A stretch of DNA of 58,984 bases from an uncultured Oscillospiraceae bacterium (lineage in GTDB: Bacteria > Bacillota > Clostridia > Oscillospirales > Oscillospiraceae): the NCBI GenBank assembly GCA_934589525.1, contig CAKTOB010000017.1, positions 1 through 58,984 of the forward strand. Direction: 5' to 3'. Below the pieces are notes generated by a model. That model ran no database searches. It saw only the letters and a program-made list of their open reading frames with translations, and was not told where the DNA came from. The position numbers were made by a program, and so were the translations under genes. This document shows, piece by piece, positions 9,207-18,484 of this stretch; the stretch's first letter is position 1; each line of letters starts with the position of its first letter.

Positions 9207-10115
9207 ATGAAGAAGCTTTTAAAAGCTGCGGCACTTTTGGCGCTGGTGACGGTGATTTTTGTGGGTTGTGCCGGAAGCGGGGAGTCTGCGCAGCCGGAGG
9301 AGGGAACCGTGGAGTATTCCAACTTGACGGAGGAAGTCTCCCGGAATCTTTTGGAGGAGGCGCTGGAGGAGGCGGGGGTTCTGGACGACCGTATTCAAAG
9401 CCTCATGACCCGTGTGGACCGGTTCAACGCCGGTGTGAAAGCGGAATGGCTGACAAAGGGGTTTGAAAAGGCACCGGCGACATTTACCAAATACGACCCC
9501 TATGCGATGCAGGAGGAATGGACGGTTCAAAACGGGACCTTCCCCGGCTACAATTGCCGCATCACCGCCTTTGGGCTTCTGGGGGACCGGATCACCGTGG
9601 CCCCGGATGCGCCTGCCTCCCAGGGAGAGGACTTCTTGTTTCTGGACCTGGAAACCCTGAAACAGGACGGGGCGGTGCTCTGCGGGGAGCCCCAGGCAAA
9701 ATTCTGCGCCCTTTTTGCCCCGGTGACGGCGGCGGACTCTGTCAAAACGGAAGACCAGGTCCAGGCGCTTCAAAAGGGCTGGTCTCAGCGGGGCATTGGG
9801 TTTTCGGAAGGGAAGGCCCGGCTCATTACCGTGATCTTCCACGACCGGTTTTCCGACGATGGGGGCACCCTCTCCGTGGGCCACACCGGCGTTTTGCTTC
9901 CCGGAAAGGACGAGGGGCTGCTCTTTATCGAAAAGGTGGCCTTTCAGGAGCCCTATCGGCTGGCCAAATTCCGGGACCGGCAGGCCCTCAGCGATTACCT
10001 CATGGAAAAATACGACACCGCCTGGGGGCAGTCTACCGCCCGGCCCTTTGTAATGGAGAACGACCGGCTCCTGGAGGGCTTCCGGCCCAACCCTCTTCTG
10101 TCAGAGGAAGGCTGA
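9207..10115 (+). CDS. Predicted lipoprotein, DUF4300-like
   Basis: 302 residues. The N-terminus is a lipoprotein signal with lipobox IFVGC (Cys about residue 18). The mature part opens with an acidic linker and then VEYSNLTEE and a helical segment, with VDRFNAGVKAEWLTKGFEKA near residues 70-90. This resembles DUF4300 lipoproteins of Firmicutes, a comparison from memory that was not searched. The function is unknown; it is probably anchored on the outer face of the membrane. AAAGGAG lies 8 bases before the ATG. A TATAAT at 9173-9178 has no good -35 partner. The gene shares terminator 10123-10148 with the convergent kinase gene. Confidence 0.7.
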   Translation: MKKLLKAAALLALVTVIFVGCAGSGESAQPEEGTVEYSNLTEEVSRNLLEEALEEAGVLDDRIQSLMTRVDRFNAGVKAEWLTKGFEKAPATFTKYDPYAMQEEWTVQNGTFPGYNCRITAFGLLGDRITVAPDAPASQGEDFLFLDLETLKQDGAVLCGEPQAKFCALFAPVTAADSVKTEDQVQALQKGWSQRGIGFSEGKARLITVIFHDRFSDDGGTLSVGHTGVLLPGKDEGLLFIEKVAFQEPYRLAKFRDRQALSDYLMEKYDTAWGQSTARPFVMENDRLLEGFRPNPLLSEEG

Positions 10116-10122
10116 TAAAAAA

Positions 10123-10148
10123 TCCCGCCTGCGAAAGTGCAGGCGGGA
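10123..10148. terminator. Bidirectional terminator between convergent genes
   Basis: TCCCGCCTGC pairs with GCAGGCGGGA. A-runs precede it and AAAATATTTT follows, so it can serve both the lipoprotein gene and the kinase gene. Confidence 0.85.
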
Positions 10149-10171
10149 AAAATATTTTAGAGGTTCCTCGT

Positions 10172-11266
10172 TTAGCGGGCGGCAGCCAGGCAGTCCCGGA
10201 CGATCTGCTCCATTTCGGCCCTTTTGGCCAGCATGTCCTTGGCCAGGGCGATCTGGCAGCGGGTGCGCACCAGGTTATGCTCGGGGTAGAGGGTCTTAAA
10301 GTAGGGGTCTCCCTGGAGGTAGTCCCCCAGGAAACGGGTACACAGCTCCGCCGTCAGGCAGAAGCAGCTCAGGGCCAGGGTGTCGGCCTCCTCCTGGGTC
10401 ATGGAGGCGGCGGTCTTTTCCAGGAAGCCCTGGGCAAAGGCCCGGAAAATTTCCATATCCACACCGGCCTGGCTGGGGTCTTTGCAGTCCTCCTCGCAGC
10501 GGTTGGCGGCGAAGCGGATGGCGTCGCCAAAGTCGTGGCCCATAAGGCCGGGCATGACGGTGTCCAGGTCAATGACCACCAGCGCCCGGTGATCGTCGGT
10601 GCTGAAGAGCACGTTGTTGATCTTGGTGTCGTTGTGAGTCACCCGCAGGGGCAGGCGGCCCTGCTGATAAAGGTCCGTCAATGTGCAGGCCAGGTCCTCG
10701 TTGGCAAGCAGGTAGTCGATCTCTTCCCGCACTTCCTTCACCCGGCCCACCTTGTCCTGGGCAACGGCGGCCTTAAAGTCGGCGTAGCGCTGCCGGGTAT
10801 TGTGGAAGTTGGGGATGGTTTCCCGGAGGGAGTGAATGTCAAAGTCCGAAAGCTGGTTCTGGAATTCCCCGAATACCCGCCCGGCGTTTCTGATGATTTC
10901 CGGGTCTTTGACGGTGTTGAAGGTGACGGAGGGAATATAGTTGGTCATGCGCCAGAAGTTGCTGCCGTCGATGACGTAGGTTTTCCGGTCCGCGGTGTGG
11001 TGGAAGTGCAGACACGTCCGGTCCGGGCACTTGGCCCGGATGTGCTCGGTGACCTTGTCGATGTTGTCCATGAGCCCCACGGGGTCACGGAAGGCGTAAG
11101 TATTGACATTCTGAACCAGAAAAGATTTTGGATTTCCGTTTTTTAACCGGAAGTTTACCTTGTAGGTGCGGTTTACATTGCCCATCTGGATGGTTTCATA
11201 CCCAAGATAGGTATCCTCGATCCGGAAGAGCCGACACACCTGCTCTAATTTCTCATTAAGATCCAC
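10172..11266 (-). CDS. APH-fold phosphotransferase, N-acetylhexosamine 1-kinase-like
   Basis: 364 residues with the aminoglycoside-phosphotransferase kinase fold. The N-lobe ends with residues that bind nucleotide (FLVQNVNTYAFRDP). The catalytic loop VTHNDTKINNVLF holds the Asp base and metal-binding Asn, and VIDLDTVMPGLMGHDFGDAIRF is the DFG-equivalent region. HNDTK and IDLDTVMPG closely resemble NahK-type N-acetylhexosamine 1-kinases, which phosphorylate GlcNAc/GalNAc or lacto-N-biose sugars at C1, so sugar phosphorylation is more likely than drug resistance. No lacto-N-biose phosphorylase is nearby, so the exact substrate is open. It starts at GTG 11266 with AGAGGA upstream. Confidence 0.8.
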   Translation of the reverse strand: MDLNEKLEQVCRLFRIEDTYLGYETIQMGNVNRTYKVNFRLKNGNPKSFLVQNVNTYAFRDPVGLMDNIDKVTEHIRAKCPDRTCLHFHHTADRKTYVIDGSNFWRMTNYIPSVTFNTVKDPEIIRNAGRVFGEFQNQLSDFDIHSLRETIPNFHNTRQRYADFKAAVAQDKVGRVKEVREEIDYLLANEDLACTLTDLYQQGRLPLRVTHNDTKINNVLFSTDDHRALVVIDLDTVMPGLMGHDFGDAIRFAANRCEEDCKDPSQAGVDMEIFRAFAQGFLEKTAASMTQEEADTLALSCFCLTAELCTRFLGDYLQGDPYFKTLYPEHNLVRTRCQIALAKDMLAKRAEMEQIVRDCLAAAR

Positions 11267-11583
11267 AGTCCTCTACGACCTCTCATGGTTATATTTGGGA
11301 GAGACGCTTGCTTTGTTTTGCAGCGCTTCCTTGGGCTTGTGCGAAAAGAAAGAGCAGAAGCGGGGTGACCACTGCTGCCACATTCCGGGCCATTCTACCG
11401 TATATTTGGGCAAATGTCAATCAATGCCCGATTATTTGGTGATTATCACAATAAAAAAGGGACGATTCCCAAAGGACGGTCCAAAAATTTCGGCAGAATC
11501 CACAACGTCCCGGGCCCCGGGAGCGCCTCCGGAACATCCAAAAAGAAAAAATAGGGAATGGGATGCTTTTCAAAAAGAAACCA

Positions 11584-11612
11584 TTGCATTTAAGCCAAAA
11601 CACAGGTATAAT
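11584..11612 (+). promoter_or_regulatory. smc operon promoter
   Basis: TTGCAT (11584-11589), a 17-base spacer and TATAAT (11607-11612) lie 34 bases before the smc GTG. The rest of the 11267-11583 gap shows no gene or clear structure. An in-frame reading back to 11295 crosses this promoter and is not coding. Confidence 0.7.
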
Positions 11613-11645
11613 AAACTGATTCATTATACATTACGAGGTTATGCT

Positions 11646-14600
11646 GTGTACTTAAAATCACTGGAATTACAGGGCTTTAAGTCCTTCCCGGATAAAACGG
11701 TGATCCGGTTTGGAGATGACATTACCGCCATTGTAGGCCCCAACGGCTCGGGAAAGTCCAATATTTCCGATGCCATTCTCTGGGTCATGGGTGAACAGAG
11801 CTCCAAAACCCTTCGGGGCGCCAAAATGGAGGACGTTATTTTCGGCGGCACGTCCAAGCGTCCCCAGCTGGGCTTTGCGGAGGCCTCTCTGACCCTGGAC
11901 AACTCCGACAGAGCCCTGGCCTATGACGCCGACGAGGTGGTGGTCACCCGCCGGTATTACCGCTCCGGTGACGGAGAATACTATATCAACCGCCAGTCCG
12001 CCCGACTCAAGGACATCAATGAGCTGCTGATGGACACGGGCCTGGGCCGGGAGGGCTACTCCAACATCGGCCAGGGCCGCATTGACGAGATCCTGTCTTT
12101 AAAAAGCGGAGACCGCCGGGAGATCTTTGAAGAAGCCGCCGGTATCTCCAAATACCGCCACAGAAAAGAGGAAACCGAGCGGCAGCTGGAGCGGACGGAG
12201 GACAATCTGCTGCGCATCGGGGACAAGGTGTCCGAGCTGGAATTACAGCTGGAGCCTCTGAAGGCCCAGTCGGAAAAGGCTCAAAAATATCTGGCAATGA
12301 AGCAGGAGCTCAAGGGCGTGGAGGTGGCCGTGTGGCTGGACACCCTCAAGAAACTCTCCGCCGCCGCCAAAAAGGCGGAGGAGGACTACGCCTCCGCCTC
12401 CTTCGTATTGCAGCAGGCCCACGATGACCTGGAGGGGCTGTACCGCCAGGCAGAGCAGCTGGGCGGATCTCTCCGGGAAAAGGACGGCCTGCTGGAGTCC
12501 GTGCGGGTGAAGACCAATATGCTGGGCAGCACCCATCAGCAGCTGGACGGCCAGATGGCGGTGCTCCAGGGCAATGTGGAAAACAACAAGGAAAACCTGC
12601 GCCGGATCGAAGAGGAAATCAAGGGCCAGCAGGACCGTTCCGGCGGCCTGGACAGCCAGATCCAGCAGACCCAGCTTCGGGTGGAACAAATTGACCGGGA
12701 TTTGAAAGACGTTCGTCAGGCCGTCACGGATTCCCAGGAGAAGCTCCGGGACATGACCGCCTCGGCCCAGGGCCTCAGCCGCCGGTTCCTGGAATTAAGA
12801 GGAACAGAAGCCAATTTACAGGCGGATATTGCCGTCTGCGAGGCGGACATCCGGGGCATCGAAGAAAACCGGGGCACCGCCGGAGAGCGGCTAGAGCAGC
12901 TGGAAGGGGATCTTGCCGCGGGAAAAACCCGACTGGAGGAGGCAAAAGCCAACCTGGATGCCAGCCGCAAGTCCCTGAAAGAGGCAAAGGACCAGGTGGT
13001 ATCCTCCAACAACGTGATCGCGGGCTTTGCCCTGCGGCAGGAGAACCGGCAGAAGAACCGGGATGCCTCCGCGGAACGGCTGCGGCAGCTGGGGGCAGCC
13101 CTGGAGGGCGTCACCGCCAAGCTCCGGGTGTTCCGGGCCATGGAGCGGGATTTTGAAAGCTATCAGAAATCCGTCCGGATGGTCATGCAGGAGACCCAGC
13201 GGGGAGGACTTAAAAACATCCACGGCCCCGTATCCAGGCTGATCCGCACGGAGGACCGCTTTGCGGTGGCCATTGAGATCGCCCTGGGCGCTGCCATGCA
13301 GCAGATCGTGGTGGACAGCGAGGCCGACGGCAAGGCCGCCATCAACTATTTAAAACGCACCGGCGGCGGCCGGGCCACCTTCCTGCCTCTGTCCAATATC
13401 TGGGGCAAGAGTTTGCAGGAGCCGGGGGTAGAACACTTCCGGGGCTTTGTGGGCATCGGGGCGGACCTGGTGACCTACGATCCCAAATATAAAAATATTG
13501 TATTAAATCTTCTGGGCCGCACGGTCATTGCGGAGGACTTGGATGCCGCCATTGCCATGGCCAGACAGTATAAAAACCGATTCCGCATCGTGACCCTGGA
13601 CGGCCAGGTCATGAACTCCGGCGGCTCCATGACCGGCGGTTCCGTGAACAAGGATGCGGGCATCCTTTCAAGAGCCAACGAGCTGGAAAAGCTGGCGGCC
13701 CAGGAGCAGAAGCTTCTGGCCCAGCGCCAGGAGGAGGAAGGGCGGCTCCAGGAGTTCCAGCGGCAGTATGACCAGGTGGAGTTCCAGCTGTCCGCCGCCC
13801 GGGACCAGCTTCGGGAGGCAGAGGACCAGGTCCTGCGCCTCCAGGGCCAGGAAAAGCAGTTTGAGGTGCTCTGCGGCGCCATTGAAGACGCAGAGGATGC
13901 CGCCTGCCGGGAGCTGGAGAGCCTCAAAGACCGGGACCGGGCAGACGGCGAACGTCTGGCGACCCAAAAGGGCAAGATCCAGGCCTATGAAAAGCAGCTC
14001 CGGGAAACCCGGCAGCAGCTGTCCGGCCTGGAGGGCAGCCAGTCCCAGGCGGCCCAGGCAACGGATGCCATTACCGCCCACCTGACGGAGCTGCGAACCA
14101 AGGAGGCGGCTCTGGATGCAGAGCGGGCCACCGCCATTTCCCACATGGAAGACCTGCGGTCCTTGCGGTCCGACATGGAAGGGGACCGGGAGAAAAAGCA
14201 GGCCCTGATGGATGCCATCGCCCAGGAAAATCAGCGGCTTCTGGGAGAGATCGCCCAATTGGAGCAGCGTCAGCAGGAAAACGACCGGGAAGCGGCGGAA
14301 ATGAATGAGACTCTGCAAAACATGCTGACGGACCGTGCCCAGACCGAGGCCGCCAAGACCAAGGCCGAGCACGATGCCCAGGAAAAGAACAAGGAAATCC
14401 TCAATATGGAGCGGGCCTGTGCCCTGCTGGAGCAGAAAAAGGTGACCTCCTCCATGGAGGAGCGGCAAATTGTGGATAAGCTCTGGGATTCCTACGGCCT
14501 GACTCCCGGCACCGCGGAGGACGCCCGGGGAGAAATCGAATCCGTCGCCGCGGGCAACCGCCGCATCGGTGAGCTGAAACGGAAAATCGCCGCCCTGGGC

Positions 14601-15215
14601 ACTCCCAACCTGGGAGCCATCGACGAATACGCCCGGGTCAACGAGCGCTACAGCTATCTGGCAGAGCAGCGGGACGATGTGCTGACCTCCAAGCGGGAGC
14701 TGGAGAGCATCATCCGGGACATCACCAAGGAAATGACCACGATTTTCGTGGAGCAGTTCGCCAGGATCGACCACTATTTCGGCCAGGTCTTTGAGGAGAT
14801 GTTCGGCGGCGGCAAGGGCCAGCTGATTCTGGAAGACCCGGAGAACCCCCTGACCTGCGGCATTGAAATTCGGGTACAGCCCCCCGGAAAGCAGGTCAAG
14901 ACCATTACATTGCTCTCCGGCGGCGAAAAGGCATTTGTGGCAACAGCCCTGTACTTTGCCATTTTGAAAGTCCGGCCCACGCCGTTTTGTCTGCTGGACG
15001 AAATTGACGCGGCGCTGGACGACCGGAACGTGGACCGTTTTGCGGGATACCTGCACAATTTGAAAAAGACCCAGTTTATTGTCATCACCCACCGGCGTGG
15101 CACCATGGAAGCGGCAGACGTGCTTTACGGCGTGACCATGCAGGAGCAGGGCGTATCCAAGCTTTTGCGGCTGGATTTGAACCAGATGGAGCAATACCTG
15201 GGAATCGGAGAATAA
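11646..15215 (+). CDS. smc: Chromosome segregation protein SMC
   Basis: 1189 residues, the normal size (B. subtilis 1186). Walker A is GPNGSGKSN near residue 32. Two long coiled-coil arms flank a hinge around residues 510-670 (ALGAAMQQIVVDSEADGKAA; GRATFLPLSNI). The C-terminal head has the signature LLSGGEKAFVATAL and Walker B FCLLDEIDAALDD. SMC with ScpA/ScpB condenses and segregates the chromosome. The start is the GTG at 11646, because the protein then begins with the canonical YLKSLELQGFKSFPDKT and has an ACGAGG site upstream. It heads the operon smc-ftsY-rdgB-yhbY-nadD-rsfS-leuS with short gaps. rnc, often just upstream of smc, is absent here. Confidence 0.96.
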   Translation: MYLKSLELQGFKSFPDKTVIRFGDDITAIVGPNGSGKSNISDAILWVMGEQSSKTLRGAKMEDVIFGGTSKRPQLGFAEASLTLDNSDRALAYDADEVVVTRRYYRSGDGEYYINRQSARLKDINELLMDTGLGREGYSNIGQGRIDEILSLKSGDRREIFEEAAGISKYRHRKEETERQLERTEDNLLRIGDKVSELELQLEPLKAQSEKAQKYLAMKQELKGVEVAVWLDTLKKLSAAAKKAEEDYASASFVLQQAHDDLEGLYRQAEQLGGSLREKDGLLESVRVKTNMLGSTHQQLDGQMAVLQGNVENNKENLRRIEEEIKGQQDRSGGLDSQIQQTQLRVEQIDRDLKDVRQAVTDSQEKLRDMTASAQGLSRRFLELRGTEANLQADIAVCEADIRGIEENRGTAGERLEQLEGDLAAGKTRLEEAKANLDASRKSLKEAKDQVVSSNNVIAGFALRQENRQKNRDASAERLRQLGAALEGVTAKLRVFRAMERDFESYQKSVRMVMQETQRGGLKNIHGPVSRLIRTEDRFAVAIEIALGAAMQQIVVDSEADGKAAINYLKRTGGGRATFLPLSNIWGKSLQEPGVEHFRGFVGIGADLVTYDPKYKNIVLNLLGRTVIAEDLDAAIAMARQYKNRFRIVTLDGQVMNSGGSMTGGSVNKDAGILSRANELEKLAAQEQKLLAQRQEEEGRLQEFQRQYDQVEFQLSAARDQLREAEDQVLRLQGQEKQFEVLCGAIEDAEDAACRELESLKDRDRADGERLATQKGKIQAYEKQLRETRQQLSGLEGSQSQAAQATDAITAHLTELRTKEAALDAERATAISHMEDLRSLRSDMEGDREKKQALMDAIAQENQRLLGEIAQLEQRQQENDREAAEMNETLQNMLTDRAQTEAAKTKAEHDAQEKNKEILNMERACALLEQKKVTSSMEERQIVDKLWDSYGLTPGTAEDARGEIESVAAGNRRIGELKRKIAALGTPNLGAIDEYARVNERYSYLAEQRDDVLTSKRELESIIRDITKEMTTIFVEQFARIDHYFGQVFEEMFGGGKGQLILEDPENPLTCGIEIRVQPPGKQVKTITLLSGGEKAFVATALYFAILKVRPTPFCLLDEIDAALDDRNVDRFAGYLHNLKKTQFIVITHRRGTMEAADVLYGVTMQEQGVSKLLRLDLNQMEQYLGIGE

Positions 15216-15225
15216 GGAGAAGAAT

Positions 15226-16131
15226 ATGGGATTTTTTGACAAGATCAAAGCCGGACTGGCCAAAACCAGAGATGCCCTCAGCGACAGCTGGAATGAGCTG
15301 TTTTCCGGGGATACGGAAATCGACGACGATTTTTATGACGAGCTGGAGGAATGCCTGATCCTGGCGGACCTGGGGGTAGAAACCGCCGGGAAGGCCACGG
15401 CGGCCCTGCGCAAGGCCGTGCGGGAGCAGCACATTACCCAGGCGGAGGAGGCCAAGGCCGCTCTGCGGAAGATTTTAGCGGAGATGGTCAGCGTGGGCTC
15501 TCCGGAGCTGAACCTTTCCACCACCCCCAGTGTGATCCTGGTCATCGGTGTCAACGGCGTGGGCAAGACCACCACCATCGGCAAAATCGCCAAGCAGCTC
15601 TGCGACCAGGGGAAAAAGGTGCTGCTGGTGGCGGGGGACACCTTCCGGGCCGCCGCGGCGGACCAGCTGGAAATCTGGGCGGAGCGCAGCGGCGCGGACA
15701 TTGTGCGGCAGCACGAGGGAGCAGACCCCGCCTCCGTGGTCTATGACGGCATCCAGTCCGCCAAGACCCGGGACGTGGACGTCATCATCGTGGATACCGC
15801 CGGACGGCTGCACAACAAGCAGAACCTGATGAACGAGCTGAACAAAATCAGCCGCATCGTGGAGCGGGAGCTGCCCAACGCTGCCCGGGAGGTGCTGCTG
15901 GTGCTGGACGGCACCACCGGCCAGAACGGCCTCATCCAGGCCAAGCAGTTTAAGGAGATCGCCGGGGTGACGGCCCTGGCCGTGACCAAGCTGGACGGCA
16001 CCGCCAAGGGCGGCATCGTCATTGCCGTGGCCAACACCCTGCAAATTCCCGTAAAATTCATCGGTGTAGGCGAAAAGGCAGAGGACCTCATGCCCTTTGT
16101 GGCGGAGGACTTCGTCCATGCCCTGCTGTAA
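15226..16131 (+). CDS. ftsY: Signal recognition particle receptor FtsY
   Basis: 301 residues: an N domain (residues 1-90) and an NG GTPase with G1 GVNGVGKTTTIGKIAK near residue 107, the DTFRAAAADQLEIWAE insertion-box region, G3 DTAGRLHNKQ, G4 TKLDGTAKGG and the closing GVGEKAEDLMPF. It docks SRP-ribosome complexes at the membrane for co-translational targeting. It starts 10 bases after smc with AAGGAGAAG upstream. Pairing of smc and ftsY is common in clostridia. Confidence 0.96.
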   Translation: MGFFDKIKAGLAKTRDALSDSWNELFSGDTEIDDDFYDELEECLILADLGVETAGKATAALRKAVREQHITQAEEAKAALRKILAEMVSVGSPELNLSTTPSVILVIGVNGVGKTTTIGKIAKQLCDQGKKVLLVAGDTFRAAAADQLEIWAERSGADIVRQHEGADPASVVYDGIQSAKTRDVDVIIVDTAGRLHNKQNLMNELNKISRIVERELPNAAREVLLVLDGTTGQNGLIQAKQFKEIAGVTALAVTKLDGTAKGGIVIAVANTLQIPVKFIGVGEKAEDLMPFVAEDFVHALL

Positions 16132-16143
16132 GGAGAGAACCAA

Positions 16144-16749
16144 ATGAAAGTCGTTTTGGCAAGCAAAAACAAGCACAAGCTGGCGGAAATCAGCCAGATC
16201 ACGGAAAAATTCAACATCCAGCTGGTGCTGGAGTCGGAGCTGGGCGTGGATATTGACGTAGAGGAAACCGGCAGCACCTTTGAGGAAAACTCCTTTTTAA
16301 AGGCCAATGCCGTCATGCAGGCCACGGGCCTTCCGGCGCTGGCGGACGACTCCGGCATTGCCGTGGATGCCTTAAACGGAGAGCCGGGCATTTACTCCGC
16401 CCGCTATGGCTTTGACGAGACTTTAGACGATGCCGGACGGGTGCAGCTGCTGCTGAAGAATATGGAGCAGGTGCCGGATGACCGGCGGCAGGCCCAGTTC
16501 GTCTGCGTCATCACCCTGGTGACCCCGGAGGGCACCACCATCCAGGCCCGGGGCGAGGTCCACGGCTTTGTGACCCGTGCCCCGGAGGGAGAGGGCGGTT
16601 TTGGCTACGATCCCATTTTTTACTATCCCCCCTTCGGCAAGACCCTGGCCCAGGTTCCCCAGGAACAGAAAAACCGGGTGTCCCATCGGGGCGAGGCGTT
16701 GAAGATTTTTTATGAGAAACTAAAGGAGGCAGGCTATGCTGAACAGTAA
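16144..16749 (+). CDS. rdgB: XTP/dITP diphosphatase (RdgB/HAM1)
   Basis: 201 residues, the family length. Motifs are LASKNKHKLAEI at the N-terminus (substrate loop), LADDSGIAVDALNGEPGIYS with the catalytic acidic residues near 67-85, GFGYDPIFYY near 155, and SHRGEAL near 180. It removes deaminated purine nucleoside triphosphates (XTP, dITP, ITP) from the pool. It follows ftsY by 12 bases and overlaps yhbY by 14 bases, so the two are probably translationally coupled. Confidence 0.95.
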   Translation: MKVVLASKNKHKLAEISQITEKFNIQLVLESELGVDIDVEETGSTFEENSFLKANAVMQATGLPALADDSGIAVDALNGEPGIYSARYGFDETLDDAGRVQLLLKNMEQVPDDRRQAQFVCVITLVTPEGTTIQARGEVHGFVTRAPEGEGGFGYDPIFYYPPFGKTLAQVPQEQKNRVSHRGEALKIFYEKLKEAGYAEQ

Positions 16750-17209
16750 GGAACGGGCAGAGCTCAGAGCAAAGTCCAATCAGTTGGATACCACCCTCAT
16801 GGTGGGCAAAGGCGGTGTCACCGAGGCGGTGATCGCGGAAGCGGAAAACCAGCTCACCGCCAGAGAATTGGTCAAGGGCAAGGTCCTGGAGGGGGCGCTG
16901 ATGTCTCCCCAGGAGGTGAGCCAGGCCATCTGCGAGGCCACCGGTGCCGAGGGCGTGGCCTGTGTGGGTACCAAGTTTGTGATCTACCGGTTCAGCGAAA
17001 AGCTCCAGGCCCAGCGGAACATGACCGGCCGGGCCAAGCGGAAGGAGACTCCCGTCAGCAAGTCTGACCCCGTCCGCAAGGGCATCCGTGCCCGCCGCCA
17101 CGCCGCCAAGCTGGTGCGGGAGCAGCGCAATGCCTATTTTAAGGAGAAGGCCGTGGAGAAGGCCATCGAGCGGGACCGGGAAAAGCAGCTCCGGCAAAAG
17201 GAGCGGTAA
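16736..17209 (+). CDS. yhbY: YhbY-family CRM-domain RNA-binding protein with basic tail
   Basis: 157 residues, while the family is usually about 95-105. Residues 1-97 are the CRM domain (ERAELRAKSNQLDTTLMVGK, GGVTEAVIAEAENQL, ELVKGKVL and GTKFVIYRFSEK), which binds pre-50S ribosomes. Residues 98-157 are an extra, strongly basic helical tail (RRHAAKLVREQRNAYFKEK, then RDREKQLRQKER) that could add RNA contacts. The ATG at 16736 has AGGAGG 8 bases upstream and lies inside the end of rdgB. Confidence 0.9.
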   Translation: MLNSKERAELRAKSNQLDTTLMVGKGGVTEAVIAEAENQLTARELVKGKVLEGALMSPQEVSQAICEATGAEGVACVGTKFVIYRFSEKLQAQRNMTGRAKRKETPVSKSDPVRKGIRARRHAAKLVREQRNAYFKEKAVEKAIERDREKQLRQKER

Positions 17210-17284
17210 CAAAACAAACAGGATGCCGGTGGGCCTGTCAACTGGTAGAGGAGGGCTCCGGCGCAGTGGAAAAGGGGAGAGAAA

Positions 17285-18463
17285 ATGGAAAAAATCGGTA
17301 TTTTCGGAGGCTCTTTCGATCCGCCCCATGTGGGGCACATCCGCAGCGCCGCCTATGCGGCGGAAACCTTGGGACTTACAACACTTTTTCTGATGCCGGA
17401 CCGGCAGACTCCGGGAAAGCCCCGGCCGGAAGGCGGTGCCGACGATGCCCAGAGACTGCAAATGCTGACCCTGGCGGTGGCCGGAACCCCCCGGCTGCAG
17501 GTTTCGGACCTGGAGCTTACCGGGGAGGGGCTGACCTATGAAACGCTCTGCGCCCTTTCCCGGCAGTACCCCGGGGCGGAGCTCTTTCTGCTGCTGGGCA
17601 CGGACCAGTTTTTAAAGCTTCCCCAGTGGAGAAACGGGGCGGAAATTCTGAAGCTTGCCACCATCGTATCCCTGCGCCGGGGAGACAAAAAGGAAGAGCA
17701 GCTTTTGGGCCAGGGCAAGGCGGCCCTGGAGGCCCTGGGGGGCCGGGTCATGATGCTGGATAATCCCATAACGGCCATTTCCTCCACCCAGCTGCGGCGG
17801 CTCATCGCCTTTGGGGCCGGGGCATCCTTTTTAGATCCCAAAGTCCTGGACTACATCCGCCGGGAAGGGCTCTACGATTCCGGGGCGGATTTCAAGAATC
17901 TTCCCATGGAGGAGCTCCAGAAGGTGGTGGTGCGGCTTTTAAACCCCAACCGGGTGCGCCATGTGCTGGGCTGCCGGGATACGGCGGTGGAGCTGGCCAG
18001 ACGCTGGGGGGCAGACGAGGTGGATGCCGGCCGGGCCGGACTTCTCCACGACATCACCAAGGCCTTGGACGGGCCCCTGCAATTGACTTTGTGCCAGGCC
18101 TATGGTAAAATGTTGGATGATTTTTCCAGAAAATACCCCAAAACCCTCCATGCCCTCACAGGCAGCCTGGTGGCCCGGCGGATATTTGGAGAAAATGAAG
18201 CGGTGGTTTCCGCCATTGAATCCCACACCACCGGCAAGGCCAACATGAATCTGCTGGAAACCATTATTTATGTGGCAGACTATATGGAGCCCAACCGGGA
18301 TTTCCCCGGGGTGGAGACCCTGCGCTCTCTGGCCTTTTCCGATATTCGGGGGGCCCTGAAGCTGGGGCTGGAAATGACCCTGGAGCATCTGGCGGAGCAG
18401 GGGGGCGAGGTGTCCCCGGCATCCCGGCAGGCCCTGGCCTATTTAAACGGACAAACACTTTGA
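17285..18463 (+). CDS. nadD: NadD-YqeK fusion: nicotinate-nucleotide adenylyltransferase plus HD hydrolase
   Basis: 392 residues made of two normally separate enzymes. Residues 1-200 are NadD: the nucleotidyltransferase motif GIFGGSFDPPHVGHI, LLLGTDQFLKLPQW, and the C-terminal ISSTQLRR motif that binds ATP phosphates. It makes deamido-NAD from NaMN and ATP. Residues 205-392 match YqeK: an HD domain with RHVLGCRDTAVELA, LLHDITKAL (HD pair), ESHTTGKANMNLLETIIYVAD and MEPNRDFPGVETLR. YqeK proteins hydrolyse Ap4A symmetrically. In Bacillus nadD, yqeK and rsfS are adjacent separate genes; here the first two are joined with no stop or frameshift, and rsfS follows after 21 bases. Confidence 0.93.
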   Translation: MEKIGIFGGSFDPPHVGHIRSAAYAAETLGLTTLFLMPDRQTPGKPRPEGGADDAQRLQMLTLAVAGTPRLQVSDLELTGEGLTYETLCALSRQYPGAELFLLLGTDQFLKLPQWRNGAEILKLATIVSLRRGDKKEEQLLGQGKAALEALGGRVMMLDNPITAISSTQLRRLIAFGAGASFLDPKVLDYIRREGLYDSGADFKNLPMEELQKVVVRLLNPNRVRHVLGCRDTAVELARRWGADEVDAGRAGLLHDITKALDGPLQLTLCQAYGKMLDDFSRKYPKTLHALTGSLVARRIFGENEAVVSAIESHTTGKANMNLLETIIYVADYMEPNRDFPGVETLRSLAFSDIRGALKLGLEMTLEHLAEQGGEVSPASRQALAYLNGQTL

Positions 18464-18484
18464 GCCAAGAAAGGAATACAATAC

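Noticed and set aside
10172..11266. Aminoglycoside resistance gene
   Set aside because: The APH-like fold is real, but HNDTK and IDLDTVMPG fit N-acetylhexosamine kinases, not drug-modifying enzymes.
11295..11645. N-terminal extension of SMC back to 11295
   Set aside because: It crosses a TTGCAT-17-TATAAT promoter and adds over 100 residues before the canonical YLKSLELQGFKSF start.
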